Shown one piece after another: positions 7,462 through 13,631 of a DNA stretch of 13,903 nt. The translations under genes were made by a program, and so were the position numbers. The notes beneath the pieces were generated by a model. The model saw only the letters and a program-made list of their open reading frames with translations. It did no database searches and had not been told where the DNA came from. How positions within the stretch are numbered: the stretch's first letter is position 1; each line of letters opens with the position of its first letter. The stretch comes from Candidatus Aminicenantes bacterium UBA2199 (GTDB lineage Bacteria > Acidobacteriota > Aminicenantia > UBA2199), in assembly GCA_002327965.1 (NCBI GenBank), contig DCVB01000107.1, positions 34,697-48,599 on the forward strand, read 5' to 3'.

Positions 7462-8676
7462 TCAGCGGCGCAAAGAGATATTTTTCATGGCCAGGGCGGC
7501 GATCGACTCGCCGATGCTGATCGAGGCCGTGGCGGCCGGCGAGGGGGCATTGAGCACGTGGACCATGCGCTCCGCCTCCTGGATGCGGAAATCGTCGGCC
7601 AGGAAGCCGTTGATCTCCAGCGCCTGGGCGCGGACGCCGGCGGCCCCGGGCTCCAGGTCCTCGGCGCGAATGTCGGGGATCAGGCGCTGCAGCGCCCTGA
7701 CGAAGGCTTTCTTGGAAAAGGAGCGGTAGAACTCGCCGAAGCCCATCTTCCAGTACTTCAGGCTCATGATCCAGAACCCCGGATAAAAGGCCATCTGTGC
7801 CGTATCGCGCAGGGAGAAGCTCGTCTTGTCATATCCATGGCGCTTGAAAGCCAGGACGGCGTTCGGGCCCGCTTCCCTCCCGCCGCCGATCATGCGCGTG
7901 AAGTGCACGCCCAGGAATGGGAAGCGGGCATCGGGGACCGGATAGACCAGGTTGCGCACCAGGTGGCGGCGCTGCGGGGCCAGTTGGAAGTACTCGCCGC
8001 GAAAGGGGATGATCTGCAGGCCGGGACGGACCCCGCACATGCGGGCCAGGCGGTCGGACTGCAGACCGGCGCAATTGACCAGGCTGCGGCAGCGCACCCG
8101 GCCGACGCTGGAGTCGAGAATCAGTTCCGCTCCCTCGCGCCGGCAGCCGCTGACCTTGAAGTTCAGGCGGATCTCGCCGCCTTGCTTCTGGATGATCTCG
8201 GCGAACTTGTCGCAGACCCGGTTATAATCGACAATGCCGGTCTCCCCCACCCAGAGGCCGGCGATGCCGGCCACGCTGGGCTCGTATTCTTTCAGCTCCT
8301 CGCGGCCCAGGCGGCGTAGCTTTTGCAAGCCGTTGGCCCGGCCCTTGGCCTCGACGGCATCCAGCGCGGGAATTTCGCTGGCCCGCGTGGCCACGACCAG
8401 TTTGCCGCAAGGCTCGTGGTCGATGCCCTGCTCGCGGCAGAAGCGGTAAAGGGCTTCGCGGCCGGCCACGCAATTCTTCGCCTTGAGCGATCCCGGCTTG
8501 TAGTACAGGCCGGAATGGATCACGCCGCTGTTGTTGCCGGTCTGGTGGGCGGCCAGCCTGCCCTCGGCCTCGAGGACGACGACCGAGTGCACCCCGGCCC
8601 TGACCAGGGCCATGGCCGTAGCCAGGCCGACGATACCGCCGCCGATGATCGCGACGTCATAGATGCGCTCGCCCAT
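7462..8676 (-). CDS. lhgO: L-2-hydroxyglutarate dehydrogenase/oxidase (FAD-dependent)
   Basis: A 404-residue FAD enzyme of the DAO superfamily that oxidises L-2-hydroxyglutarate to 2-oxoglutarate; the E. coli homologue (YgaF/LhgO) is membrane-associated and passes electrons to the quinone pool. The N-terminus has the Rossmann motif IIGGGIVGLATAMAL (10-24). Next comes the family signature HQTGNNSGVIHSGLYY (44-59) followed by PGSLKAKNC. Others are FRGEYFQLAP, YPVPDARFPFLGVHFTRMI, GPNAVLAFKR, and the C-terminal FAD-contact region GVRAQAL and HVLNAPSPAATASISIGE. These blocks match the recalled E. coli sequence closely, and length is similar (422). The ATG at 8676 is supported by AAGGAG six nt upstream and a promoter; an in-frame extension to 8868 runs through low-complexity repeat and is rejected. 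It heads the minus-strand block with the PLP enzyme and the ACD-GNAT fusion. Confidence 0.94.
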   Translation of the reverse strand: MGERIYDVAIIGGGIVGLATAMALVRAGVHSVVVLEAEGRLAAHQTGNNSGVIHSGLYYKPGSLKAKNCVAGREALYRFCREQGIDHEPCGKLVVATRASEIPALDAVEAKGRANGLQKLRRLGREELKEYEPSVAGIAGLWVGETGIVDYNRVCDKFAEIIQKQGGEIRLNFKVSGCRREGAELILDSSVGRVRCRSLVNCAGLQSDRLARMCGVRPGLQIIPFRGEYFQLAPQRRHLVRNLVYPVPDARFPFLGVHFTRMIGGGREAGPNAVLAFKRHGYDKTSFSLRDTAQMAFYPGFWIMSLKYWKMGFGEFYRSFSKKAFVRALQRLIPDIRAEDLEPGAAGVRAQALEINGFLADDFRIQEAERMVHVLNAPSPAATASISIGESIAALAMKNISLRR

Positions 8677-8682
8677 TGCTCG

Positions 8683-8688
8683 CTCCTT
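8683..8688 (-). promoter_or_regulatory. Ribosome binding site deciding the lhgO start
   Basis: Minus strand AAGGAG, six nt before the ATG at 8676. It excludes the longer reading frame that extends into the heptad repeats. Confidence 0.75.
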
Positions 8689-8728
8689 GCTATTCCAGTG
8701 TTGCGCTTGCGGTTGGAAACAAGGGTGG

Positions 8729-8757
8729 AATATAGCAGAAGCGTTCCGATGAGTCAA
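8729..8757 (-). promoter_or_regulatory. Sigma70-type promoter of lhgO, with extended -10
   Basis: Minus strand TTGACT (8752-8757), 17-nt spacer, TATATT (8729-8734). TGC immediately precedes the -10, giving an extended -10 element. The start of transcription would be near 8722, a leader of about 45 nt. The 8-mer GCTTCTGC directly abuts the -10 and is repeated in the opposite promoter. Confidence 0.75.
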
Positions 8758-8773
8758 ACCCGGTCGCACGAAA

Positions 8774-8875
8774 GTAAAAAGTGAAAAGTGAAAAGTGAAA
8801 TGGAAAAAAGACCATGGATGCCTATCTCTCATTGGGTGCTTTTCACCTTTCACTTTTTCACCATTCACTTTTCAC
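8774..8875. repeat. Inverted pair of GTGAAAA-type heptad arrays (hairpin-forming)
   Basis: The left array (8774-8800) is four heptads on the plus strand: GTAAAAA, GTGAAAA, GTGAAAA, GTGAAAT-like. The right array (8840-8875) is five units of TTTTCAC type, the same repeat inverted: TTTTCAC, CTTTCAC, TTTTTCAC, CATTCAC, TTTTCAC. The 39-nt centre (8801-8839) is not repetitive. Minus-strand reading of the right arm and plus-strand reading of the left arm align over at least 20 nt, including a shared ATGG interruption, so the arms look like diverged copies and could form a long imperfect hairpin or cruciform. It sits between the two divergent promoters and overlaps neither. It is not CRISPR: units are 7 nt with no spacers. 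It could be a dispersed intergenic repeat or a transcriptional insulator. Confidence 0.85.
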
Positions 8876-8904
8876 CGAGGTCTTCAGGATATCCTCCTTA
8901 CCCG

Positions 8905-8934
8905 TTTGCCCGGCGCATGCTTCTGCGGTATAAT
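8905..8934 (+). promoter_or_regulatory. Sigma70-type promoter of the phosphohexomutase-uppP unit
   Basis: TTGCCC (8905-8910), 18-nt spacer, perfect TATAAT (8929-8934). Predicted transcription start is near 8941, giving a leader of only about 16 nt that just contains the GGAGG site. The -35 matches consensus at four of six positions. GCTTCTGC (8919-8926) lies two nt upstream of the -10 and is shared with the lhgO promoter. Confidence 0.65.
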
Positions 8935-8945
8935 GGCCATTCCCT

Positions 8946-8950
8946 GGAGG
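8946..8950 (+). promoter_or_regulatory. Ribosome binding site deciding the phosphohexomutase start
   Basis: GGAGG six nt before the ATG at 8957. This start gives the expected family N-terminus (FREYDIRG) and excludes an upstream extension to 8795 that starts inside the heptad repeats. Confidence 0.75.
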
Positions 8951-8956
8951 TCCCTG

Positions 8957-10321
8957 ATGATCAACGAGGCAATATTCCGCGAATACGACATCCGCGGCCT
9001 GGCCGACAGCGAGCTGGCCGACCCGGTGGTGGAGCGCATCGCCATGGCCGCCGCCGCCATTTACGTGCGCGAGGGCAAGAAGGAGATCGCCGTCGGCATG
9101 GACGGCCGGCCCAGCTCGCCGCGCATCAAGCGGCTGTTCGGCCGCACCCTGGCCCGCTTCGGCCTGCAGGTGATCGACCTGGGACTGGTGCCGACGCCCG
9201 TGGTCTATTATGCCGCTTTCCGCCACCAGCTGGGGGGGGGCGTCATCATCACCGCCTCGCACAACCCCAGCGAATACAACGGTTTCAAGGTTATGCTCGG
9301 CACCGCCGCCCTGTATGGCGACCAGGTCAAGGAGATCTACCGCCTCGCTGTTTCCGGCCCTTTCCCCCCCGAAGCGCCGGGAGGCGTCCGGGAACAGGAC
9401 ATCCTGCCCGAGTACATGCAGTACATCCTGGACAATATCCAGCTGAAGAAAAAGCTGCGCGTCGTCGTCGACGCCGGCAACGGCACCGGCGGCATCACCG
9501 CCCCCGAGCTTTACCGCCGCCTGGGCGCCGAGGTCATCCCGCTGTACTGCGACGTCGACGGCCGCTTCCCCAACCATCATCCCGACCCGACGGTGGCCGG
9601 GAACCTGCAGGACATGATCGCCAAGGTCAGGGAGAGCGGCGCCGACCTGGGCATCGGCCTCGACGGCGACGCCGACCGCATCGGCGTCGTCGACAACCTG
9701 GGGCGCATCCTCTGGGGCGACCAGCTCCTGCTCATTTTTGCCCGCGACATCCTGAAGGATCACCCGGGCGCCACGATCATCTCCGAGGTCAAGGCCTCGG
9801 AGGTCTTCTACAGCGAGGTGCGCCGGCTCGGCGGCAACCCCATCATGTGGAAAGCCGGGCACTCGCTGATCAAGAAAAAGCTTTTTGAAGTAAACGCCCT
9901 CGCCGCCGGCGAGGTGAGCGGCCACGTCTTTTTCAACGACAAGTGGTTCGGCTTTGACGACGCCGTCTACGCCGGCGCTCGGCTGCTGGAGATCCTCGGC
10001 GCGACCGACGCCAGCCTGGCCGACATGTTCGATGCCATCCCCAAGGTCTGCAATACCCCCGAGATCCGCATCGACGCCGGCGACGACATCAAGTTCCACG
10101 TGGTCGACGAGGTGCGCGAACATTTCCGCAAGATCCTGCCCGTGATCGACATCGACGGCGCCCGCGTGCAGTTTCCCCGCGGCTGGGCCCTGGTGCGCGC
10201 CTCCAACACCCAGCCCGCGCTGGTGGTGCGCTACGAGGCCGACGCCCCGGAGGAACTAGCGCGCATTCAGGCCCAAGTGGACGCGGTCATCCGCCTCGCC
10301 CTGGCCGCGGCCGCGAAGTAA
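8957..10321 (+). CDS. Phosphomannomutase/phosphoglucomutase (AlgC/ManB family)
   Basis: A 454-residue alpha-D-phosphohexomutase, close in length to Pseudomonas AlgC (463). It interconverts hexose 6- and 1-phosphates (mannose and/or glucose) in the cytoplasm, feeding nucleotide-sugar synthesis for envelope polysaccharides. All four signatures are present: the phosphoserine loop TASHNPSEYNG with Ser101, the metal loop DGDADR (236-241), the sugar-specificity loop GEVSGHVFF (318-326), and the phosphate-binding loop RASNTQP (414-420). The N-terminus FREYDIRG is typical of the PMM/PGM class; the exact hexose preference cannot be read with certainty. ATG 8957 has GGAGG six nt upstream and a promoter with TATAAT. 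uppP follows after two nt. A run of nine G (9232-9240) encodes Gly codons just before the catalytic loop; the frame is intact as read. Confidence 0.94.
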   Translation: MINEAIFREYDIRGLADSELADPVVERIAMAAAAIYVREGKKEIAVGMDGRPSSPRIKRLFGRTLARFGLQVIDLGLVPTPVVYYAAFRHQLGGGVIITASHNPSEYNGFKVMLGTAALYGDQVKEIYRLAVSGPFPPEAPGGVREQDILPEYMQYILDNIQLKKKLRVVVDAGNGTGGITAPELYRRLGAEVIPLYCDVDGRFPNHHPDPTVAGNLQDMIAKVRESGADLGIGLDGDADRIGVVDNLGRILWGDQLLLIFARDILKDHPGATIISEVKASEVFYSEVRRLGGNPIMWKAGHSLIKKKLFEVNALAAGEVSGHVFFNDKWFGFDDAVYAGARLLEILGATDASLADMFDAIPKVCNTPEIRIDAGDDIKFHVVDEVREHFRKILPVIDIDGARVQFPRGWALVRASNTQPALVVRYEADAPEELARIQAQVDAVIRLALAAAAK

Positions 10322-10323
10322 CC

Positions 10324-11085
10324 GTGCCCTTCGCCATCCAGGTCATCCTGCTGGCCGTCGTCCAGGGATTCACCGAGTTCTTCCCGGTCAGCTCCAGCGG
10401 CCACCTGCTGCTTTTCCAGAAGCTGCTGGGGTTCACCACCCTGCCGCTGGTCTACGACATTTTCTTCCATGTCGGCACGCTGCTGGCGGTCGTCGCCTTT
10501 TTCTTCAAGGACCTCAGGGAGCTGGCGCTGCGCTGCTGGAAAAGGGAGAACGCCCGCCTGCTGCTGCTCCTGGCCGCCGCCACCCTGCCGACGGCGCTCA
10601 TCGGCTTCCTGTTCCGGGATTTCTTCGAATCGCTCTTCAGCGGCACATCCTGCCTCGGCTTCGCCTTTCTCTTCACCGCCGCCGTGCTCCTGGCCGCAAA
10701 ACATTTGCGCCTGAAGAATAAAATGCCCGATCTTCCCGCCGCCGTGCTCATCGGCGTGGCCCAGGGCATCGCCATCATTCCCGGCGTCTCGCGCTCGGGC
10801 ATGACCATCGCCGTTGCCCTGATCCTCGGCCTGGGTTTCGGGTTCTCGTTTCGCTTCTCCTTCCTGCTCTCCATCCCGGCGGTGCTGGGGGCACTGCTGC
10901 TGGAAGCCGGCCATATCCCCTGGGAGGGAGGCCATTGGCCGCAGCTGGCACTGGCGGTGGCGGTGGCGGCCCTGGCGGGATTCCTGGCCCTCATGCTGCT
11001 GAGGAGGATCGTGGTGCAGGACCATTTCCACCGCTTCGCCTACTACGTCCTGGCCATCGCCGCCTTCACGTTCCTTTTTTTCTGA
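10324..11085 (+). CDS. uppP: Undecaprenyl-diphosphate phosphatase UppP/BacA
   Basis: A 253-residue multi-pass membrane protein that dephosphorylates undecaprenyl pyrophosphate so the lipid carrier can be reused for peptidoglycan and polysaccharide export; overproduction of the family gives bacitracin resistance. The two catalytic signatures are present: QGFTEFFPVSSSGHL (14-28, Glu18 and His27) and PGVSRSGMT (153-161, Arg157), arranged as in the two inverted halves of the family. The rest is hydrophobic helices, including a C-terminal one ending FTFLFF. It is slightly shorter than typical (about 265-273). The GTG start follows the mutase stop after two nt with no separate Shine-Dalgarno, so translation is probably coupled. 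Together the two genes form a small envelope-polysaccharide unit. The glycan made is not visible here. Confidence 0.94.
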   Translation: MPFAIQVILLAVVQGFTEFFPVSSSGHLLLFQKLLGFTTLPLVYDIFFHVGTLLAVVAFFFKDLRELALRCWKRENARLLLLLAAATLPTALIGFLFRDFFESLFSGTSCLGFAFLFTAAVLLAAKHLRLKNKMPDLPAAVLIGVAQGIAIIPGVSRSGMTIAVALILGLGFGFSFRFSFLLSIPAVLGALLLEAGHIPWEGGHWPQLALAVAVAALAGFLALMLLRRIVVQDHFHRFAYYVLAIAAFTFLFF

Positions 11086-11138
11086 GCCGACCGTAGTAGC
11101 TGGCCTGTAACCGACCTGATAGATTTTTATTTCTGTTT

Positions 11139-11170
11139 GCAGCCCGCGCCCACGATTGCGCTGCGTTTTT
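11139..11170 (+). terminator. Candidate intrinsic terminator after uppP
   Basis: A GCAGC...GCTGC stem (outer 5 bp, with a mismatch and a few inner pairs) at 11139-11164 is followed by G and TTTTT (11166-11170). The stem is short and imperfect, so efficiency is doubtful. It lies 54 nt after the uppP stop, in the gap before the convergent synthetase gene. Confidence 0.35.
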
Positions 11171-11188
11171 CCCGTCAGGTTTTTCCCG
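11165..11188. repeat. Tandem 14-nt repeat GTTTTTCCCG
   Basis: GTTTTTCCCG occurs at 11165-11174 and again at 11179-11188, a 14-nt period, followed by a degraded GTTCCCGG. It lies in the 128-nt gap (11086-11213) between the convergent uppP and acyl-ACP synthetase genes; the rest of that gap shows no gene. Confidence 0.6.
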
Positions 11189-11213
11189 CTGTTCCCGGAA
11201 GGAAGAGTCGCAT

Positions 11214-12731
11214 TCAGTACTGCAGCCTCTGGCGCACCATCTCGGTGATGGTGCGGAAATCGATCTTGCCGCTTCCCATTTTGGGGAACTCGTCCAGCAC
11301 GACGAACTGTTTTGGCAGCGAGATCGCGGGCAGCTCAGCGGCCATGGCCTTGAGCAGCTTGCGCTCGCTGACCTCACCGGTGACGGCGGCGACGATCCGG
11401 GCACCCTTGAGCGAGTCGGGTACCTCCACCACGCAGCAATCCACGCCCTCGGGCAGCAGCCCCAGCATGACGCTCTCGACCCGGACCAGCGAGACCATCT
11501 CGCCGCCGATCTTGACGAAGCGCTTCAGGCGGCCGCGATGCCACAGGAAGCCCTCCTCGTCGAGCACGCCCATGTCGCCCGTTTCGTACCAGCCGTCCTT
11601 GATGCGCAGCGAGGTTTCCTCCAGGTCGTCGAAATAGCCCTTCATCACCAGGTCGCCCTTGACCAGGATCTTGCCCTCGCTGCCCGGGGGCAGCGCCTCG
11701 CCGGAATTGATGTCCACGATCTTGACCCGCACGCCGGGCAGTACCTTGCCCACGCTCCCCGGCTTGTTGGCCCCGGGAAGATTGGTGGCGACCACCGGGC
11801 TGGTCTCGGTGGTGCCGTACCCCTCGCAGAGCTCGAGGCCATGCTTCTGCAGGAACCCGGCGCGCAGCGAATCGGGCGTCTTGTCGGCGCCGGCGACGGC
11901 GACGCGCAGCGAGGCGAAGTCGCCGGGATCGGATTGGCGCAAGTAGCCGGCGAAGAAGCTGGGCGTGCCCACCATCAGCGTCACTTTTTCCTCGCGGACG
12001 ATTGAACAGATCTTTTTGTATTCCAGGGGATTGGCGTAAGCGACGATGGTCATGCCGTAGAGCAGCGGCAGCCAGAAATCGACATTGTGGCCAAAGACGT
12101 GAAACAGCGGCAGATTGGCCAGCATGACGTCGGCGCTGGTCACGGTCAGCACCCGGCCGATGTCCAGGACATTGGAGCCGATGTTGCGGTGGGTCAATTG
12201 CACCGCCTTGGGGTCCTTTTCGCTGCCCGAGGTGAAGAGGATGACCAGGTTGTCGTCGGGCTCGCCCTGGTGCACCGACTTGAGCAGCAGCGGCAGCGGC
12301 AGCTTCGACTTGACCAGCGCCCCCACCTTGTCAACCGCTCCCACTCCGGCCATGATGTCCTCGATGAAAACCATGCCGGGCACCAGGCGGCAGCCGATCT
12401 TCTCCAGCAGTGCCCGCGAGGCGATAATGGTCTTGAAACCGCATTTTTTCTGGGCGTACTCGGCGTTGCCGGCGGCGCCGGTGGAATAGTTGATCATCAC
12501 CGGCACCTTCCCGGCCAGGAGCACTCCCAGCACCGTGAGCATGCAGCCCGCCGAGGTGGGGACCATGATGCCAATGAATCCGTCGTGGTATTTCCTGAAT
12601 TTGCCGGCCAGGATCAGCGAAGCGATCAGCGCCTTGCCGTAACTGACGTTTTTTTCCAGGAAGCGGTCGATGATGGCCGGCTTGGCCCCGAATTTCTTGG
12701 CGTTCTTGATGAATTCCTGATGCAGGAGCAC
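11214..12731 (-). CDS. Aas-type acyl-ACP/acyl-CoA synthetase (AMP-forming), stand-alone
   Basis: A 505-residue adenylate-forming enzyme that should activate a fatty acid with ATP and load it onto ACP or CoA. Motifs: P-loop LFTSGSEKDPK (165-175), YGTTETSP (305-312), the A7 region GWYETGDMG, A8 hinge GRLKRFVKIGGEMVSL (400-415), and catalytic Lys489 in MGSGKID. The NYSTGAAG segment (81-88), TIIASR (101-106) and the A8 sequence with Arg-Phe in place of the usual Asp-x-Ile match the C-terminal synthetase domain of E. coli Aas rather than typical FadD, favouring acyl-ACP synthetase activity in exogenous or recycled fatty acid use. The PlsC-like acyltransferase half of Aas is absent here and not encoded next door. 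The GTG start is supported by GGAGG six nt upstream. It has its own promoter. Alternative: long-chain acyl-CoA ligase. Confidence 0.88.
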   Translation of the reverse strand: MLLHQEFIKNAKKFGAKPAIIDRFLEKNVSYGKALIASLILAGKFRKYHDGFIGIMVPTSAGCMLTVLGVLLAGKVPVMINYSTGAAGNAEYAQKKCGFKTIIASRALLEKIGCRLVPGMVFIEDIMAGVGAVDKVGALVKSKLPLPLLLKSVHQGEPDDNLVILFTSGSEKDPKAVQLTHRNIGSNVLDIGRVLTVTSADVMLANLPLFHVFGHNVDFWLPLLYGMTIVAYANPLEYKKICSIVREEKVTLMVGTPSFFAGYLRQSDPGDFASLRVAVAGADKTPDSLRAGFLQKHGLELCEGYGTTETSPVVATNLPGANKPGSVGKVLPGVRVKIVDINSGEALPPGSEGKILVKGDLVMKGYFDDLEETSLRIKDGWYETGDMGVLDEEGFLWHRGRLKRFVKIGGEMVSLVRVESVMLGLLPEGVDCCVVEVPDSLKGARIVAAVTGEVSERKLLKAMAAELPAISLPKQFVVLDEFPKMGSGKIDFRTITEMVRQRLQY

Positions 12732-12737
12732 GCGGCA

Positions 12738-12742
12738 CCTCC
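12738..12742 (-). promoter_or_regulatory. Ribosome binding site deciding the GTG start of the synthetase
   Basis: Minus strand GGAGG, six nt before the GTG at 12731. It supports a non-ATG start for the acyl-ACP synthetase. Confidence 0.75.
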
Positions 12743-12763
12743 AGGTCGATTTTTTAACGATTC

Positions 12764-12792
12764 CTTATAACACAGGGCCGGCGGCTTGGCAA
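12764..12792 (-). promoter_or_regulatory. Sigma70-type promoter of the acyl-ACP synthetase, extended -10
   Basis: Minus strand TTGCCA (12787-12792), 17-nt spacer, TATAAG (12764-12769), with TGT just before the -10 as an extended element. Predicted start near 12757, a leader of about 25 nt holding the GGAGG site. It lies in the 119-nt gap after the Fis-like gene, so the synthetase need not depend on purC-cvpA transcription. Confidence 0.65.
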
Positions 12793-12832
12793 TGTTCGCG
12801 GGGAATACCATCAAGGGATGCGCACGGCCGGA

Positions 12833-12846
12833 TCGCCGAGTGGCGA
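12833..12846 (-). terminator. Short hairpin after the Fis-like gene
   Basis: A perfect 5-bp stem with 4-nt loop (minus strand TCGCC-ACTC-GGCGA) four nt after the stop codon of the Fis-like gene. No U-tract follows, so it may be a 3'-end or weak terminator structure, or chance. Confidence 0.25.
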
Positions 12847-12850
12847 CGGG

Positions 12851-13126
12851 TCACCTTGCTTTCGCCTTCTTCTCCCTGATCTTCATTTTTTTCATTTTTT
12901 TGGCGATGGTATTCCGGTGCAGCTTGACGCTGGTCGACATCTTGAGCAGGTTGTAATCGTACTTTTCCAGCAGCGCCTGCAGCAGGGTTTTCTCGAATTC
13001 TTCAGTGATCTCCTTGTAGAAGAGGTAACGGGAATTCACCGCCTTCCCCGCCAGGATCTTCATCTGGTTCTTGATGGTCAGGGCTTCAAACTGTTCGGTG
13101 AGTTCTATTATTTTTTTTGCTGTCAT
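12851..13126 (-). CDS. Fis-family helix-turn-helix DNA-binding protein
   Basis: A 91-residue protein whose C-terminal half (about 42-83) has the Fis/NtrC-type HTH: EEFEKTLLQALLEKYDYN followed by KLHRNTIAKKMKKMKI, comparable to the Fis pattern of a helix, a short turn, then Asn-Arg-x-Thr-x-x-x-Lys-x-Lys. Fis-type proteins bind and bend DNA as dimers and act as nucleoid-associated or transcription factors. The tail is very basic (REKKAKAR). Length is close to E. coli Fis (98). The N-terminal 40 residues are not recognisable. The ATG at 13126 overlaps cvpA by 41 nt and has no clear Shine-Dalgarno; Met22 at 13063 is a weaker alternative. A run of eight A covers codons 3-6, inside the overlap. Third in the purC-cvpA-fis-like order, probably cotranscribed. 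Family call is good; targets are unknown. Confidence 0.8.
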   Translation of the reverse strand: MTAKKIIELTEQFEALTIKNQMKILAGKAVNSRYLFYKEITEEFEKTLLQALLEKYDYNLLKMSTSVKLHRNTIAKKMKKMKIREKKAKAR

Positions 13127-13631
13127 GGATCCGGATGACGTTCAGCTTGTCCCTCAGGGCGGGGGGCAGCACTTGGATGCCGGCAACGAGCACTCGGGTC
13201 AGTGCGGGAGCCAGCTGCGAGTGTTGAAGCGGCCGCGGGTCGAGCGGAAAAGCCAGGAAGCCATAGATGACGAGCCCGCAGAGGAGGATGCCGCGCAACA
13301 GACCGAACGCGGCCCCCAGGAGACGGTCGATCCCCTTGAGCGGGCCGACGACCAGGATCTTGCTCACCAGCATGGTGAACAGGGCGCCGGCGGCGGCGAC
13401 CAGGGCCAGCACCAGCAAGAAACCGGTAAAATCGGCCAGGCCGCGGTTATGGATCAGGCCGTGGAGCAGCAGGCCGGCATCGTGATAGTGGACAAAGGCC
13501 AGCACCAGGGCGGCGACCAGAAAAAGCAGCGAAAGCAATTCGCGCACCAGGCCGCGGATCAGGCCGAAAATGAAGGAAAACAACAGGACGACAATGAACA
13601 GCAGGTCCAGGATGTTCAGTTCCCCGTTCAT
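13086..13631 (-). CDS. cvpA: CvpA family inner-membrane protein
   Basis: A 181-residue membrane protein, about the family's usual length (162 in E. coli). Four hydrophobic segments lie near residues 6-24, 31-50, 68-93 and 108-128. The family motifs are present: the early Asp-Leu-Leu then GLIRGLVRELLSLL (23-36), and GPLKGIDRLLGAAFGLLRG (96-114). CvpA proteins are needed for colicin V production in E. coli and implicated in envelope homeostasis; cvpA is adjacent to purF there, and here it is coupled to purC by an ATGA overlap of 4 nt, another purine-gene association. The C-terminal tail (from about 163) is hydrophilic and poorly conserved in appearance, and it overlaps the start of the Fis-like gene. 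No Shine-Dalgarno is visible, consistent with translational coupling to purC. Confidence 0.9.
   Translation of the reverse strand: MNGELNILDLLFIVVLLFSFIFGLIRGLVRELLSLLFLVAALVLAFVHYHDAGLLLHGLIHNRGLADFTGFLLVLALVAAAGALFTMLVSKILVVGPLKGIDRLLGAAFGLLRGILLCGLVIYGFLAFPLDPRPLQHSQLAPALTRVLVAGIQVLPPALRDKLNVIRIHDSKKNNRTHRTV

Noticed and set aside
6219..7520. 433-codon plus-strand open frame opposite the PLP enzyme
   Set aside because: The opposite strand encodes a complete class V PLP enzyme with its lysine and aspartate; this frame has no family features.
8677..8868. N-terminal extension of lhgO
   Set aside because: The added residues are Phe/His/Thr-rich readings of the heptad repeat, whereas ATG 8676 has a Shine-Dalgarno and the correct Rossmann N-terminus.
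8774..8875. Heptad arrays as a CRISPR
   Set aside because: Units are 7 nt and contiguous without unique spacers, and no cas genes are present.
6164..8920. GCATGC palindrome within the spacers of the ACD-GNAT and phosphohexomutase promoters
   Set aside because: It lies at different distances from the two -10 boxes and the hexamer also occurs in coding sequence nearby, so chance is enough.
8795..8956. N-terminal extension of the phosphohexomutase
   Set aside because: It begins inside the repeat and crosses the predicted promoter; ATG 8957 has GGAGG and the family N-terminus.
8858..10123. 421-codon minus-strand open frame opposite the phosphohexomutase
   Set aside because: The plus strand carries all four mutase signatures; this frame would also start downstream of nothing resembling a ribosome site.
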